Source of the DNA: Streptomyces sp. P3
GTDB lineage: Bacteria > Actinomycetota > Actinomycetes > Streptomycetales > Streptomycetaceae
Direction: 5' to 3'
DNA length: 64,000 bases
Assembly (NCBI GenBank): GCA_016893485.2
Contig: JAFEKX020000001.1
Location: 9,069,501-9,133,500 of the forward strand
This document shows, piece after piece, positions 8,855 to 19,321 of the stretch (positions are counted from its first letter, which is position 1; every line of letters starts with the position of its first letter). The notes beneath the pieces were generated by a model. The model was not told the DNA's origin and searched no databases. It was given only the letters and a program-made list of their open reading frames with translations. The position numbers were made by a program, and so were the translations under genes.

Positions 8855-11237
8855 ATGCCGTACCGCGGTTGTTGCGGCGCGATATAGGGACCATCCTGGA
8901 CGATATGGAGCAGGCCTCCGCCGCGGCGGTCATCAATGCCCGAGGCATCGTGACGGGGTGGAGCGAGGGCGCCCGGAGACTGACGGGATACCCGGCCGAG
9001 GAGGCCGTGGGCCGGTCGGTCGGGGCACTCCTCGCCGAACCCCCTCCACCACGGCCGTCGCCGCCCTGACCGGGCCCGTGGTCCTGCGGCACCGGGACGG
9101 CACCCCCCTCCGGCTCACCGTCCGGGCCTGCGAGATCCTCGGCCCGGAGGGCACACCGGACGGCTACGTCCTCACCGTCGAACCCCCACCGCACCCACGC
9201 TCGCCGAGCAGGCCTTCCAGCAGGCGTCGATGTCCCTGTCCGTCTTCGACACCGAGCAGCGCTACGTCCGCCTCAACGACGTCGCCTGCCGCGTGATGGG
9301 AGTCCCCGAGGACGTCCTCCTCGGCCGGTACTTCCCCGAGAGCGTCGAGGACGCCGAGCACAGCCAGAGCTTCCTGAACAACCTGCGCACGGTCACCGAG
9401 ACCGGCAGACCGCTCCGCTACGACAGCTGGGCGGGCTCCCGGCGCTGAACCGGGAGCACTCCTGGAGCATCGAGATGTGGCCCCTCAAGGGCGACTCCGG
9501 CGAGCTGACCGGGGTCGGTCTCGCGGCGTTCGACAGCACCGAGCAGTACCTCGCCCAGCAGCGGCTGGCCCTGCTGAACGAGGCCGCCGCCGGCATCGGC
9601 ACCACCCTCGACGTGGTCCGCACCGCCGAGGAACTCGTCGAACTCCTGGTGCCGCGCTACGCCGACTTCGCCAGCGTGGACCTGCTGCCCTGGGTGCTCG
9701 GCGCTGACGAACCGCCGCAGGACCTGGACGGCGACGTCGTGCTGCGGGCGCGTCGCGCACGGCTCCGGCACCGAGGGCACGCCGGAGGCTGCCGTACGGC
9801 TCGGCGGGACGGACCACTACCCGCCGTTCTCACCGCCCACGCGTGCCCTGCGCGAGGGGCGGGCGGTGCGCAGCCAGGCAGGCGAACCCGACTTCGTCCG
9901 CTGGGTCGCGGACCGCAACGCCCGCTCCCGGAAGGCCGTTCGCACCGCAAGGGCGTCCACTCGGTGGTCGCCGTGCCGCTGCGGGCGCGGGGCACTACCC
10001 TCGGCGTCGCGGTCGGCGTCCGCATGGCCCACCCGGACGACTACGCCGCCGACGACGCCCTGTTCGCCGAGGAACTCGCCAGCCGCGCCGCCGTCTGCAT
10101 CGACAACGCCCGCCGCTTCGCCCGCGAGCGCTCCACCGCACTCGCCCTCCAACACAGCCTGCTGCCACGGGACTTGCCCGGCCAGGCGGCCGTCGAGGTG
10201 GCCCACCGCTATCTGCCCTCCGGGTCCCTCGCGGGCATCGGCGGCGACTGGTTCGACGTGATCCCGCTCTCCGGCAGCCGGGTCGGCCTGGTCGTCGGCG
10301 ACGTCGTCGGACACGGCATCGCGTCCTCGGCGACCATGGGCCGCCTCTGCACGGCCGTCCGCACCCTCGCCGACGTGGACCTGCCGCCCGACGAACTCCT
10401 CACCCACCTCGACGACCTGGTCACCCACCTCGCCACGGACGACACCGCCGACGAGGTCGCCGAACTCGGCGCCACCTGCCTCTACGCCGTCTACGACCCG
10501 GTCTCGCGCCACCTCACCATGGCCGCCGCCGGACACCCACCGCCCGCCATCGTCCTGCCCGACGGGACCGCGAGCCTCGTCCCCATCACCGCCGGACCAC
10601 CGCTCGGCGTCGGCGGACTCCCTTTCGAATCAGTCGAGTTGGAGCTGCCCGAGGGCGCCACCATCGCCCTGTACACGGACGGTCTCATCGAGGACCGCGA
10701 GCGAGACCTCGACCACGCCACCGACGCGCTGTGCCGCGCGCTGCTCACGCCCGTCGAGTCGCTGGACGCGCTGTGCGACGCGGTGCTGAAGGCCGTCATG
10801 CCGACCGAGCCCAGCGATGACGTGGCCCTCCTGCTGGTCCGCACCCGGGCCCTCGGCGGCGACCGCGTCGCCACCTGGGACATCGAAGCTGACCCCGCGC
10901 ACGTGGCCGGGGCCCGGCAGGCCGCCACCGAGCAACTCACCGCCTGGGGGGCTGGACGAGGAGGCCTTCGTCACCGAACTCGTCGTCAGCGAACTCGTCA
11001 CCAACGCCATCCGCTACGGCGAACCGCCCATCCAGCTCCGCCTGATCCGCGACCGCGCCCTCATCTGCGAGGTCTCCGACGCCAGTTCCACCTCACCGCA
11101 CCTGCGCCGCGCCCACGCCTACGACGAGGGCGGACGCGGACTCCTCCTCGTCGCCCAGCTCCCAGCGCTGGGGCAGCCGGCAGACCGGCAGCGGCAAGAC
11201 CATCTGGGCGGAACAGCCGCTCCCGCCACCGGACTGA
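8855..11237 (+). CDS. PAS-PAS-GAF-SpoIIE phosphatase-HATPase signalling protein
   Basis: A large cytoplasmic regulator. Order: PAS 1 (NARGIVTGWSEGARRLTGYP), PAS 2 (LSVFDTEQRYVRLNDVACRV), GAF (HSVVAVPLRARGTTLGVAVG to AAVCIDNARRFA), PP2C/SpoIIE phosphatase (GGDWFDVIPL, GDVVGHGI, LYTDGLIEDR, SDDVALLLVR) and a C-terminal HATPase of anti-sigma-kinase type (VVSELVTNAIRYG, GGRGLLLVAQL, GKTIWAEQ). All five parts are complete. At least seven single-base slips interrupt it (near 9040, 9190, 9438, 9745, 9932, 10950 and 11165). ATG 8855 has a good ribosome site but needs a slip before 8880; in-frame alternatives are TTG 8869 and ATG 8905. Likely acts in partner switching on an anti-anti-sigma factor. Confidence 0.85.
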
Positions 11238-11246
11238 CCGGAGGGC

Positions 11247-11681
11247 CTACTGGAAGGGACACCCGGGGTTCGGGGCGTCCTCCGAGAACGGTGATCCGTG
11301 CGGCAGGACGTACAGCACGTCGAGGACGACGGGAGTGTTCCCCAGGTTGCGGCCGATGTGCACGTTGCCCGAACCGGCCGGTTCCTGGATGGGGCTGCCC
11401 GCCCGGTACACGCCGTCGGAGGCGCAGCTGGAGTTGAAGTGGCTGAGCGTGCCCTGCTTGACGACGCCGTACAGCGGACCGTCGTGGTAGTGCCAGCCCG
11501 TGGCCTGGCCGGGCGGAATGGTGATCTCGCGCAGGGTGTAGTCGGTGTCGCCGATCGTGGTCTGGCTGATCAGCGTGGCGGTGACTCCGGGGCCTGCCGG
11601 AGTCGCCTGGGCAGTGCCGCCGACCAGCAGAGCGGCGGCGGCCACCGACCCGGTCACGGCGGTGCGGAACGCGGTGCGCAT
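11247..11681 (-). CDS. Secreted cupin-domain protein
   Basis: An intact 144-residue protein with a Sec signal peptide (MRTAFRTAVTGSVAAAALLVGGTAQA, cut about residue 26). The mature part is a single cupin: EITIPPGQATGWHYHDGPLYGVVKQG holds motif 1 with metal-binding His residues, and QEPAGSGNVHIGRN holds motif 2. Two Cys (SSCASD and NPGCPF) may form a disulfide. It ends 9 bp from the convergent stop of the phosphatase gene. Substrate unknown. Confidence 0.8.
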   Translation of the reverse strand: MRTAFRTAVTGSVAAAALLVGGTAQATPAGPGVTATLISQTTIGDTDYTLREITIPPGQATGWHYHDGPLYGVVKQGTLSHFNSSCASDGVYRAGSPIQEPAGSGNVHIGRNLGNTPVVLDVLYVLPHGSPFSEDAPNPGCPFQ

Positions 11682-11779
11682 ACGAGAACCTTCCGGTGAG
11701 ATCGTGAAACTCCGCCGTGAACATAGAGGCAGGGAAGGTGAGTTGGGGGCGGAAACACGCAAGTTCCACCCCGGGACGC

Positions 11780-12610
11780 TCAGAATTCCTCGTGTGTCTC
11801 CGGGTCGCCGCCCAGCCGCTGCGGCGCGTGGTCGGAGATCGCGGCCAGTTGGGCCGGGCCGAGCTCGAAGCCGAAGATGTCGAGGTTCGCGCGCTGCCGG
11901 TCGGGGTCCGCGGACTTGGGGATCGGGACCGCCCCGAGCTGGGTGTGCCAGCGCAGCACCACCTGGCCGGGCGTCACCCCGAACGCCTCGGCGACCGTCA
12001 GGACAGCGGGGTCGTTCAGCAGCTCGGAACCGCGCCCGAGAGGGCTCCAGCTCTCGGTGAGAACGCCCTTCTCGGTGTCGAAGGCGCGCAGTTCGTCCTG
12101 CGGGAACAGCGGGTGCAGCTCGATCTGGTTGACGGACGGCAGGACCCCGGTCTCCTTCTCCAGCCGCTCGATGTGACCGGGCGTGAAGTTCGAGACGCCG
12201 ATCGACCGGACGAGACCCTCCTCGCGGAGCTTGATCATCGCCTTCCAGGAATCGACGAACTTGCCCACCCGGGGCAGCGGCCAGTGGATCAGATACAGGT
12301 CCACGTACTCGACGCCGAGCCGCGCCCGGGACTCCTCGAAGGACGCGAGAGTCTCCTCGTAGCCGTGATGGCGGCCCGGCAGTTTCGTCGTGACGACGAT
12401 CTCCTCGCGCGGCACACCGCTGCGGGCGATGCCCCGGCCGACGCCGGTCTCGTTGCGGTAGTTCGTCGCCGTGTCCACCAGGCGGTAGCCCATGCGCAAC
12501 GCGCCGTCGACGGCCTCCTCGGCCGTCGCGTCGTCCATCGGCCAGGTGCCCAGGCCGATGGCGGGGATCTTCGTACCGTCGTTGAGCGTGTGCGTCGGGG
12601 TGCTGATCAC
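11780..12610 (-). CDS. Aldo/keto reductase
   Basis: An intact 276-residue NADPH-dependent reductase of the 2,5-diketo-gluconate reductase type. The catalytic tetrad is visible: Asp and Tyr in LVDTATNYRNE, Lys in VVTTKLPG, His in LYLIHWPLP. The cofactor signatures GVSNFTPGHIERL and the phosphate-site KSADPDRQRANLDIFGF are present. It lies about 100 bp before the cupin gene on the same strand. Native substrate cannot be inferred. Confidence 0.92.
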   Translation of the reverse strand: MISTPTHTLNDGTKIPAIGLGTWPMDDATAEEAVDGALRMGYRLVDTATNYRNETGVGRGIARSGVPREEIVVTTKLPGRHHGYEETLASFEESRARLGVEYVDLYLIHWPLPRVGKFVDSWKAMIKLREEGLVRSIGVSNFTPGHIERLEKETGVLPSVNQIELHPLFPQDELRAFDTEKGVLTESWSPLGRGSELLNDPAVLTVAEAFGVTPGQVVLRWHTQLGAVPIPKSADPDRQRANLDIFGFELGPAQLAAISDHAPQRLGGDPETHEEF

Positions 12611-12785
12611 GGTCGGACCTTCCCTTGACTGTGCGGTACACCCAGTATGGGCGAATGGAACCCCTGTCGCCCCGCGCGGGGATCACTGACACGATCTTCC
12701 TTGGAAGCCGTACGACCTGGGTACGACCCGCTGGGGAGGACCCGGTGCGGACGACCGGCCGGGCACGTACGACGACGGAGTGAAC

Positions 12786-13756
12786 ATGACGACGGACAGC
12801 GGTACGACGGACGGGGCGGTGCGGGTGGACGGCATGGAGGTGAAGCCCGCCGCCGGGCACATCGGGGCCGAGATCACCGGGGTCGACCTGGCCGGAGAGC
12901 TCGACGACGCCGTGGTGGCCGCGATCCGGGCGGCCGTGCTGCGCTGGAAGGTCGTCTTCTTCCGTGAGCAACGCCTCGACCACGCCGGGCATGTGGCGTT
13001 CGCGCGCCGCTTCGGCGAACCGGTCGTCCTCGGTCGGCGCGGCAGCGCGTCACCGGCCCACTTCCCGAGGTCGAGACGACCGCCGACCGGCTGGAGTTGG
13101 GCGGCCGGTTCGGCATGGAGCACGGAGTGGCTGGAGCGGCGCCGGCACACCCTGCTGCGCGGCTGGCACTGCGACCACGGCGCCCGCGTCGACCCGCCGG
13201 CCGCGACGATCCTCCGCGCGGAGACCGTCCCGCCGTACGGCGGCGACACCACCTGGTCGAACCTGGCCGCCGCGTACGCCGGACTCTCGCAGCCGGTAAG
13301 GGAGTTCGTCGACGGACTGCGGGCCGAGCACCGGCTCGGCGTCGGCTATCAGCCGCGCCCCGGCGACGACGCCTACGTCCGCCACCTCCTGGACCACCAG
13401 GTCGCCTCGGTGCATCCGCTGGTCCGGGTGCACCCCGAGACGGGGAGCGGGTGCTGTTCGTCAACGGCTACTACCTGGAGCAGATCACCGACGTCTCCCG
13501 CGCGGAGAGCGCCGCGATCCTGGAGATGCTCCTCGCGCAGGCGACCCGGCCCGAGTACACGGTGCGGTTCCGCTGGGAGCCGGGCAGCGTGGCCTTCTGG
13601 GACAACCGGGCCACCATCCACCTCGCCCCCGGCGACAACGCCCACCTCGGCTTCCCGCGCACCATGCACCGGGTGATGCTCACCGGCGACATACCGGTCG
13701 GCGTCGACGGCAAGCCGTCGGAGCCGATCGTCGGTACGGAGCCGGGCCGCTGGTGA
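12786..13756 (+). CDS. TauD/TfdA family alpha-ketoglutarate-dependent dioxygenase
   Basis: About 324 residues, a non-haem Fe(II) oxygenase. The proximal iron ligands are in LRGWHCDHG (HxD), the distal His in RTMHRVML with the following region binding 2-oxoglutarate. The N-terminus (EVKPAAGHIGAEITGVDL) and KVVFFREQ are classic for the TauD family. ATG 12786 is favoured over GTG 12780 because GGAG lies five bases before it. Slips near 13066, 13123 and 13443 are bridged. TauD relatives act on sulfonates or carboxylates; no sulfonate transporter is nearby, so the substrate is open. Confidence 0.85.
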
Positions 13757-13763
13757 GCCGAGG

Positions 13764-14339
13764 TCAGGCGGCCGCCCGCCATGTCCCCGAGCGCCGGACC
13801 CAGCTTCGTCGCCATGTCCGTCAGGATCTGCACATAGTCCTCGTGCTCGAAGGTGAACGGCAGCGCGAACGCCACCTCGTCGATCTCCCTGAACGCGGCG
13901 TGCCCGTGCAGGATTTCGGCGATCTCCTCCGAGGTGCCGACGATGTCCGGCGCGAACATCAACCGGGCCGGGCCCTGCGGTGACGTCGTACGGGGAGTGC
14001 GCTTGCGGGCGAACTCCTCGTACTTCGCGCGCTGTTCGGGCGACGCGGAGTCCGTGGGGATGACCACTAGGCCCTGCGAGACGCGCGCGGCCTCGCCGTC
14101 CGGGTGGTGGGTCCGGAACGTGCGGATGTGGGAGAGCTGGATCTCGGCGAAGTCCCGTGTCTCGTCCGGCCCTTCGGCCTTGACGACGCTGCTCGTCAGG
14201 AAGTTCATCCCGTGCTCGCCCGCCCACTTCGCCGAACCCGAGCTGCCCCCGCCGTACCAGAGGCGACGGCCCAGGCCGGGAGTGCGGCTGCACCCGGTCG
14301 GAGAACACCTCGAAGCCCTCTACCCCCGCTGAAGTCCGT
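13764..14339 (-). pseudogene. Luciferase-like (LLM) flavin monooxygenase, N-terminally truncated
   Basis: The C-terminal half to two thirds of an LLM-class oxidoreductase: FEVFSDRVQ, GSAKWAGEHGMNFLTSS, then ETRDFAEIQLSHIRTFR, APDIVGTSEEIAEILHGHA and FEHEDYVQILTDMATKLG. The first third, which carries part of the flavin/F420 pocket, is absent. In its place the frame continues from a metallophosphatase fragment at about 14340. Slips occur near 14255 and 13770. Converges with the dioxygenase gene. Confidence 0.75.
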
Positions 14340-15246
14340 GGTGGCCAGGAGGCGGCGTCGCTGACGATGTCGTCGACCGTGCCGCCGCCCTCGATCGCGC
14401 ACGGATGGTGCTCGCCGTCCACGTACAGCGGCGAACCGGTGATGAGGATCTTCGGCGTCGGCCCCTGCGCCACCTCGCGCAGCCAGGCGCCCTGTTCGGC
14501 GTCGATCGTGCCCAACAGCCCGGTGTCGATACCGATGATGCGCACCGGCCCCGCGTCGATCGCCCAGTACGGGCCCGGCTGCACGGCCTGTTGGTCCGGC
14601 GACGAGCGCAACTGCCGTGCCTTGTCCAGGTGTTCGCCGTCCGAGGGGCGTGGGTGGTGCCACAGCAGCGCACGCCACCAGGCACGGGTCAGCGGGCGCG
14701 GTGCCTTCGGCCGGGAAGCGCGGGCGCGTCGTCGCAGAAGACGCGCATGAAACCGCCGAGGCCTTCGTACCAGTCGTGGTTGCCGGGTATCGCGTAGATC
14801 GGCGCCGGATAGGCCTGGTAGGGGCGGAAGAACTTCGTCTCGTAGTCGTCCGCGGTGCCCACCGGATAGATCACGTCACTGGCGACGACCGCGAAGTCCG
14901 TCTCCTGACTGGCCCTCAGAAAGCCCGGCACGACGGCGTATTGGGGTCGTCGCCCTCGCCCGTGTCACCGATGACCATGAAGGAGAAGGTGTCCGGATCA
15001 TTGCGCCGGATCACCTTGTCGGCGGGCGCTCCGGCAGCCTCCCCGCTGTGCCACCCAACGGCTGCGGGTGTCGCCGGTCGGGTCACCGAACCAGGACGCC
15101 AGCACACCGTTGCGCGCGGCCCACAGGGTCCTCGGATTCAGCCACGACACCTTCGCGACGTGGGACGGCATGAGCTGCTGGTACGCGCCGCGCTCCGCGG
15201 TGCCCCAGCCGGCGCCTTCGGCGGTATCGCGTGAGGATTCAGACAC
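14340..15246 (-). pseudogene. Calcineurin-like metallophosphoesterase, C-terminally truncated
   Basis: From GTG 15246 the protein reads AKVSWLNPRTLWAARN, then FSFMVIGDTGEGDDPN (metal site 1), SDVIYPVG (site 2), AIPGNHDWYEG (the GNHD motif), IIGIDTGLLG, and ITGSPLYVDGEHHP (a late metal-site region). It then ends abruptly after GGTVDDIVSD, before the final GxHxH motif, and fuses in frame to the LLM remnant. Slips near 14945, 14725 and 15040. The lost last motif suggests it is non-functional. Confidence 0.75.
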
Positions 15247-15334
15247 CGGTGCACCGTAACAACGAGCCGACGCGGTACGCGCGGCAGGGGCCTGGCAACA
15301 TCAACTCGACGTTGCTCAACCGAAAGGCCCCCGC

Positions 15335-17620
15335 ATGCCCGGCGAAGCCGACTTCATCGATCTCGTCCCCGACCCCGAACTCCGTTCGGACCGACTGCTG
15401 TTGGGCATCCGCCACTTCGACGAACCCTTCCTCCTCACCGTCTCCCTCTCCCAGGGCCTGGGCTCCAGCGACCTCTGGCTCGACCGGGGCAAGGCGGGCA
15501 AGACCTCGCTCGCGCAGTTCCGCAGGGTCGGCGACCGTAGGCTGCTCGCCGTCCGCAACAAGCACTTCCTCACCTCCGGCGACCCGGCCGCCGTCCGCGC
15601 CGGGGAGGAGTCGTTCGCGCTGTCCGTGGTGTGGAGCGCGCCGGTGCTGCGCGAGGAGAACGGCGCGGCGGTCGTCGACGCGACCGGGCTCGTCCTCGCC
15701 GACCACGACCGGATCGCCGAGCATCTGTACAGCCGCGATCAGGGCGACTACACCATCGACGAGTCCGCGAGTCTCCCACTCGTCGCCGACAGCCGCACCG
15801 GACCCGACGCCGTCCGGCTGCCCGCGCTGCTCACCTTCCGCGGCCCCGGCCGGGGTCCCGCGGTCCGGGCCGTCGCGGGTGACCCGCGTGCCGTCACCGT
15901 CGTCCAGCAGCTGAACCTGCTGCGACTCCCGGCCACCCCGCTGCCCGCCCGCCGCTACCACCCCGCCTCGGGCGGCTACGGCATCGGCTACGCCGACCAC
16001 GCCCTCGTCGGCCGGGCCGGCACCCAGGTCAAGTTCCAGCCCCGCTTCCGCGCGGAACCCGGCGGCGCCCCGATCGTCTTCCACATCGACCCGGCCGTCC
16101 CCGAACCCTTCCGCTCGGCCGTCGTCGAGGGCGGCAACTGGTGGCGGCGGGCCTTCGCCGGCATCGGACTCCCGGACGCCTACCGCGTCGAGCCCGGCGG
16201 AAACGATTTCGACCCCTACGACCCCGACGTCAACGGTGTGGTCTGGGTGCACCGGGCGGGCCGCGGCTGGTCCCTCGGCCAGGGGCTGACCGACCCGCGC
16301 ACCGGCGAGATCCTGCACGCCCGGGTACGCCTCGGCTCCCAGCGCGTCGAACAGGTCCGCGCCCTCGGCGAGTCCCTCCTCGCCCCTACGGCCGCCCGGA
16401 CGAGGCCGAACGGCTCGCCGCCGTCGAGGAGTTGGTGCTCGCGCGGCTGCGCCAGCTCGCCGCGCACGAGATCGGACACGCGCTCGGCTTCATGCACAAC
16501 TTCGCCGGCACGGGACACCCCGAGCCGTCCGTCATGGACTACCCGCACGCCCGGATCCGCGTCACCGAGGAGGGCGGCCTCGACCTGACCGCCGCGTACG
16601 GCACGGGACTCGGGCCGTGGGACCACTTCCTGGTCGCGCACGCCTACGGCCGCTTCGACGCGGGCGACGAGGAGCGCGCGCTCGCCGAACTGCGCCGCGA
16701 GGCAGCCGAGTCGGGCCTGAGCTACCTCTCCGACGAGGACGCCCAGGGTCCTGACGCAGCGCACGCCGACGCCGTGACCTGGGTGACCGGGGCGGACGCC
16801 CTCCAGGCGCTGGAGACGATGCTGCGGGTCCGCCGTATCGCGCTCGACGGCTTCTCCCGAGGGGTGCTGCCGCCCGACCGGCAGACCGGTGAACTCGAGG
16901 AACGCGCCGTCCTGTTGCACCTCCTGCACCGCCACGAGGTGACCGCCGTGGCCCGGCTGGTGGGCGGCGTGCGCTACGCCTACGGCCTCGCGGGGGAGGA
17001 CGGCCAGGGCGCGCGGCCCGTCGAGGCGGCCACCCAGCACACGGCACTGACCCGTCTCGCCGAGCTGCTGCGGGCCGAGCAACTCGCCCTGCCCCGGACG
17101 GTGTTGGACACCCTCACGCCGCCCGCGATCCGCTACGGCCGGACGGAGCAGTACCTCGACACGGGAGCCGGGCGGATCTTCGACCCCTTCGAGGCCGTAC
17201 GGGTCGCGACCGCACTGGTCACGGAACACCTGCTGGACCCGGCCCGGCTCAACCGGCTGGCCTGGCAGCACGCCGCCGACCCCGGGACCCCGGCGTCACC
17301 GACCTCGTCGACGCGCTCCTCACCGCCACCTGGCGCCGCACCGACCCGGTACCCACGGAAGTCCCCGGCGGAGCGGCCGTACAGCACGCGGCGGACTGGA
17401 CCCTCCTGAACCACCTGCTGACCCTGCTCGACGACACCGCCCTCCACGCACCGGTCCGCATGTCCCTGCGCGGCGCCGTACGAAGGCTCGGTACGGAACT
17501 GCGCTGCCAGGGCGACGAACAGGCCGGGGAGGCGGGGAGTTGATCCGCGCGTTCCTGGCCGACGCCGGGTCGGTGCGGGTCGACCCGCTGCCGAGGGTGC
17601 CGCCGGGCGCGCCCAACTGA
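15335..17620 (+). CDS. Zinc-dependent metalloprotease (DUF5117/DUF4953 type)
   Basis: About 760 residues. The zinc motif is LAAHEIGHALGFMHNFAG (HExxHxxGxxH), followed by SVMDYPHAR with the Met-turn, so a metzincin-like site. The N-terminal half (FIDLVPDPELRSDRLLLGI to FHIDPAVPEPFRSAVVEGG) is the DUF5117-like domain, and the C-terminal half is helical. No signal peptide is visible at MPGEADFI, so it may act in the cytoplasm or use an unusual route. Slips near 16383, 17290 and 17538; the last one decides between an end at 17620 and an early stop at about 17543. Confidence 0.82.
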
Positions 17621-17644
17621 GGCTGCCGTAGGGCGACGTGGCGC

Positions 17645-18646
17645 CTAGGGTTCTGGGTTGCCCAAGTCGGTTCGTGGTGCGCGGTGTTGGTCACCATTCG
17701 CCCGGGCGTTGCGGGTGCCGTACGGCGTCGAGGCGGCGGGGCTCGTGCGGGTGTTCCGCTTTCGGGCGCGATGGCCGCCCGGCGCGGTGGGCGGGCTCTG
17801 GTGGCGGCCCGAGTGGTCCGGGGTGTCGGAGCGGGAGTCCGGGCGTGCGGCGGGCTGTCCGCCGTCGGCGTCCGGGATGACGGGGTGGCGGGCGAAGGAG
17901 CGGTCCCATTCGCCCTCGCCCATCACCAGCAGCGGGTCGAACATCACGACGACCCCGGCCAGGAGAAGGAAGACGACCGGTCCCAACAGCATCGGAAGCA
18001 GGATCGAGTTGGCCGAGTCGCCCGACCACGAACCGCCGGCGGCGTGCAGATGGACGCTCACGGCGGCCATGCCCGTGTAGTGCATCCCGGACACCGCCAC
18101 GCCCATCACCAGGCTGGCGCCCAGGCTCGGCAGGAAGCCCCGGATGGAGACGGCCGCCCACAGGGCCGCGGTCGCGGCGACGATCGCGATCAGCACGGAG
18201 AGGGCGACCGTGGACGTGCGGTACTCGATGTCGCCGTTCAACTTCAGGGCGGCCATGCCGAGATAGTGCATCGCGGCGACCCCGAGGCCTGTGACGATCC
18301 CGGCCAGGGAGAGGGTGCCGACGGTGGCGCCCCGGTAGCCCACGGCGAACACGCCGATGCCGACCACGACGATCGCCACAACCAGACTCAGCACCGTGAG
18401 GCCGACGTCGTAGCCGATTCTGGTCTCCTCGACCTGGAAGCCGATCATCGCGATGAAGTGCATCGTCCAGATGCCGCTGCCGATCGACGTCGCGCCGAGC
18501 GCGAGCCAACCCGCCTTCCAGGACTGTCTGTTGTACAGGGACCGCACCACACAGCGCAGTCCCAGAGCCCCACCCAGGCAGGCCATGAGATAGGCCGCCA
18601 CCGGGGTCACCGCACCGTAGCGGAACCCGTCGATCGTGCCGAGCAT
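17645..18646 (-). CDS. MHYT-domain integral membrane sensor
   Basis: An intact 333-residue protein. Seven membrane helices fill residues 1-240, with three MHYT-type motifs: WTMHFIAMIG, AAMHYLGMAA and SGMHYTGMAA. MHYT repeats are proposed to bind a metal and sense oxygen, CO or NO. Unlike many family members it has no GGDEF, EAL or kinase output; the C-terminal 90 residues are hydrophilic and low in complexity. Preceded by a GGGGGAG ribosome site. Confidence 0.9.
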   Translation of the reverse strand: MLGTIDGFRYGAVTPVAAYLMACLGGALGLRCVVRSLYNRQSWKAGWLALGATSIGSGIWTMHFIAMIGFQVEETRIGYDVGLTVLSLVVAIVVVGIGVFAVGYRGATVGTLSLAGIVTGLGVAAMHYLGMAALKLNGDIEYRTSTVALSVLIAIVAATAALWAAVSIRGFLPSLGASLVMGVAVSGMHYTGMAAVSVHLHAAGGSWSGDSANSILLPMLLGPVVFLLLAGVVVMFDPLLVMGEGEWDRSFARHPVIPDADGGQPAARPDSRSDTPDHSGRHQSPPTAPGGHRARKRNTRTSPAASTPYGTRNARANGDQHRAPRTDLGNPEP

Positions 18647-18799
18647 GAGCCAACTCCCCCAGAGTTCTGGCTTCTTGTGGGGGAGTATGTATGGATCGTG
18701 GCCCGTGCGCGCAACCCTTTCACGTCAGCAGTCGATTAACTCTCTGCTTTCGGGGCGGCACTTGGTTCGCAGTGGGGGGTGATACGGGGACAGAAGCGG

Positions 18800-18982
18800 T
18801 CACGGCTGTTGCGGCTTGTCGCGGTCGATGAAGCCCTTGGCCTTGTCCTGCGCCATGTCGACCTGCTTGGCGTGCTTGCCGCCCGTGCGTTCGTCGATCA
18901 TGTCTCCCGCCCGGTCGACACCCTGCTTGGCCTGGTCGGGGTGCTGTCCCAGCATTCCCTTGACCTTGTCCATGAACGACAT
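18800..18982 (-). CDS. MT0933-like antitoxin family protein
   Basis: A 60-residue charged helical protein: MSFMDKVKGMLGQHPDQ, GVDRAGDMIDERTGGKHA, QVDMAQDKAKGFID. This matches the small MT0933/Rv0909-type antitoxin family. The start has a GGAGGA ribosome site. No toxin gene lies beside it; the nearest genes are an MHYT sensor and a DUF1254 protein, so it is an orphan or a general small helical protein in this context. Confidence 0.75.
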   Translation of the reverse strand: MSFMDKVKGMLGQHPDQAKQGVDRAGDMIDERTGGKHAKQVDMAQDKAKGFIDRDKPQQP

Positions 18983-19321
18983 GGCTGTCCTCCTTCGGAC
19001 GTGCGTTGGCCCTCCCAGCATCCCCGGCTTTCCGCATGCCGCATGTCGGGTGATGTCCGGGGTCGGGTGGGACACGGCGAGCAGCGGGACTTGGAGGACC
19101 GCTCCCGACAGGCTCGTCCACATCGCGACCGTGCCCCAGTCGAACGGGACCGCCCTGGTACCGGTACCGGCCTGGTGGTGGCCCGGATGCGAAGCCGAGC
19201 GGCCCGTGCGAATTTTGTTCGGTCCGCCCGTTTCCGGTGCGCGGTCGCTCACGGCGTCCGGAACGGCTCGCCCGGAGAGAGCCGCAGGGCGCCGGAGCGG
19301 GCCGTAGAGAGGTGGCATCCC
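18983..19321. other. Gene-free stretch between divergent genes
   Basis: About 340 bp between the antitoxin-like gene and the DUF1254 gene, presumably holding both promoters. The only structure I see is a perfect 12-bp palindrome GGTACCGGTACC at 19157-19168. No convincing ORF. Confidence 0.5.

Noticed and set aside
11247..12992. A 581-codon frame covering the cupin gene
   Set aside because: Only the last 144 codons (cupin) are protein-like; the rest is antisense or out-of-frame to the aldo/keto reductase.
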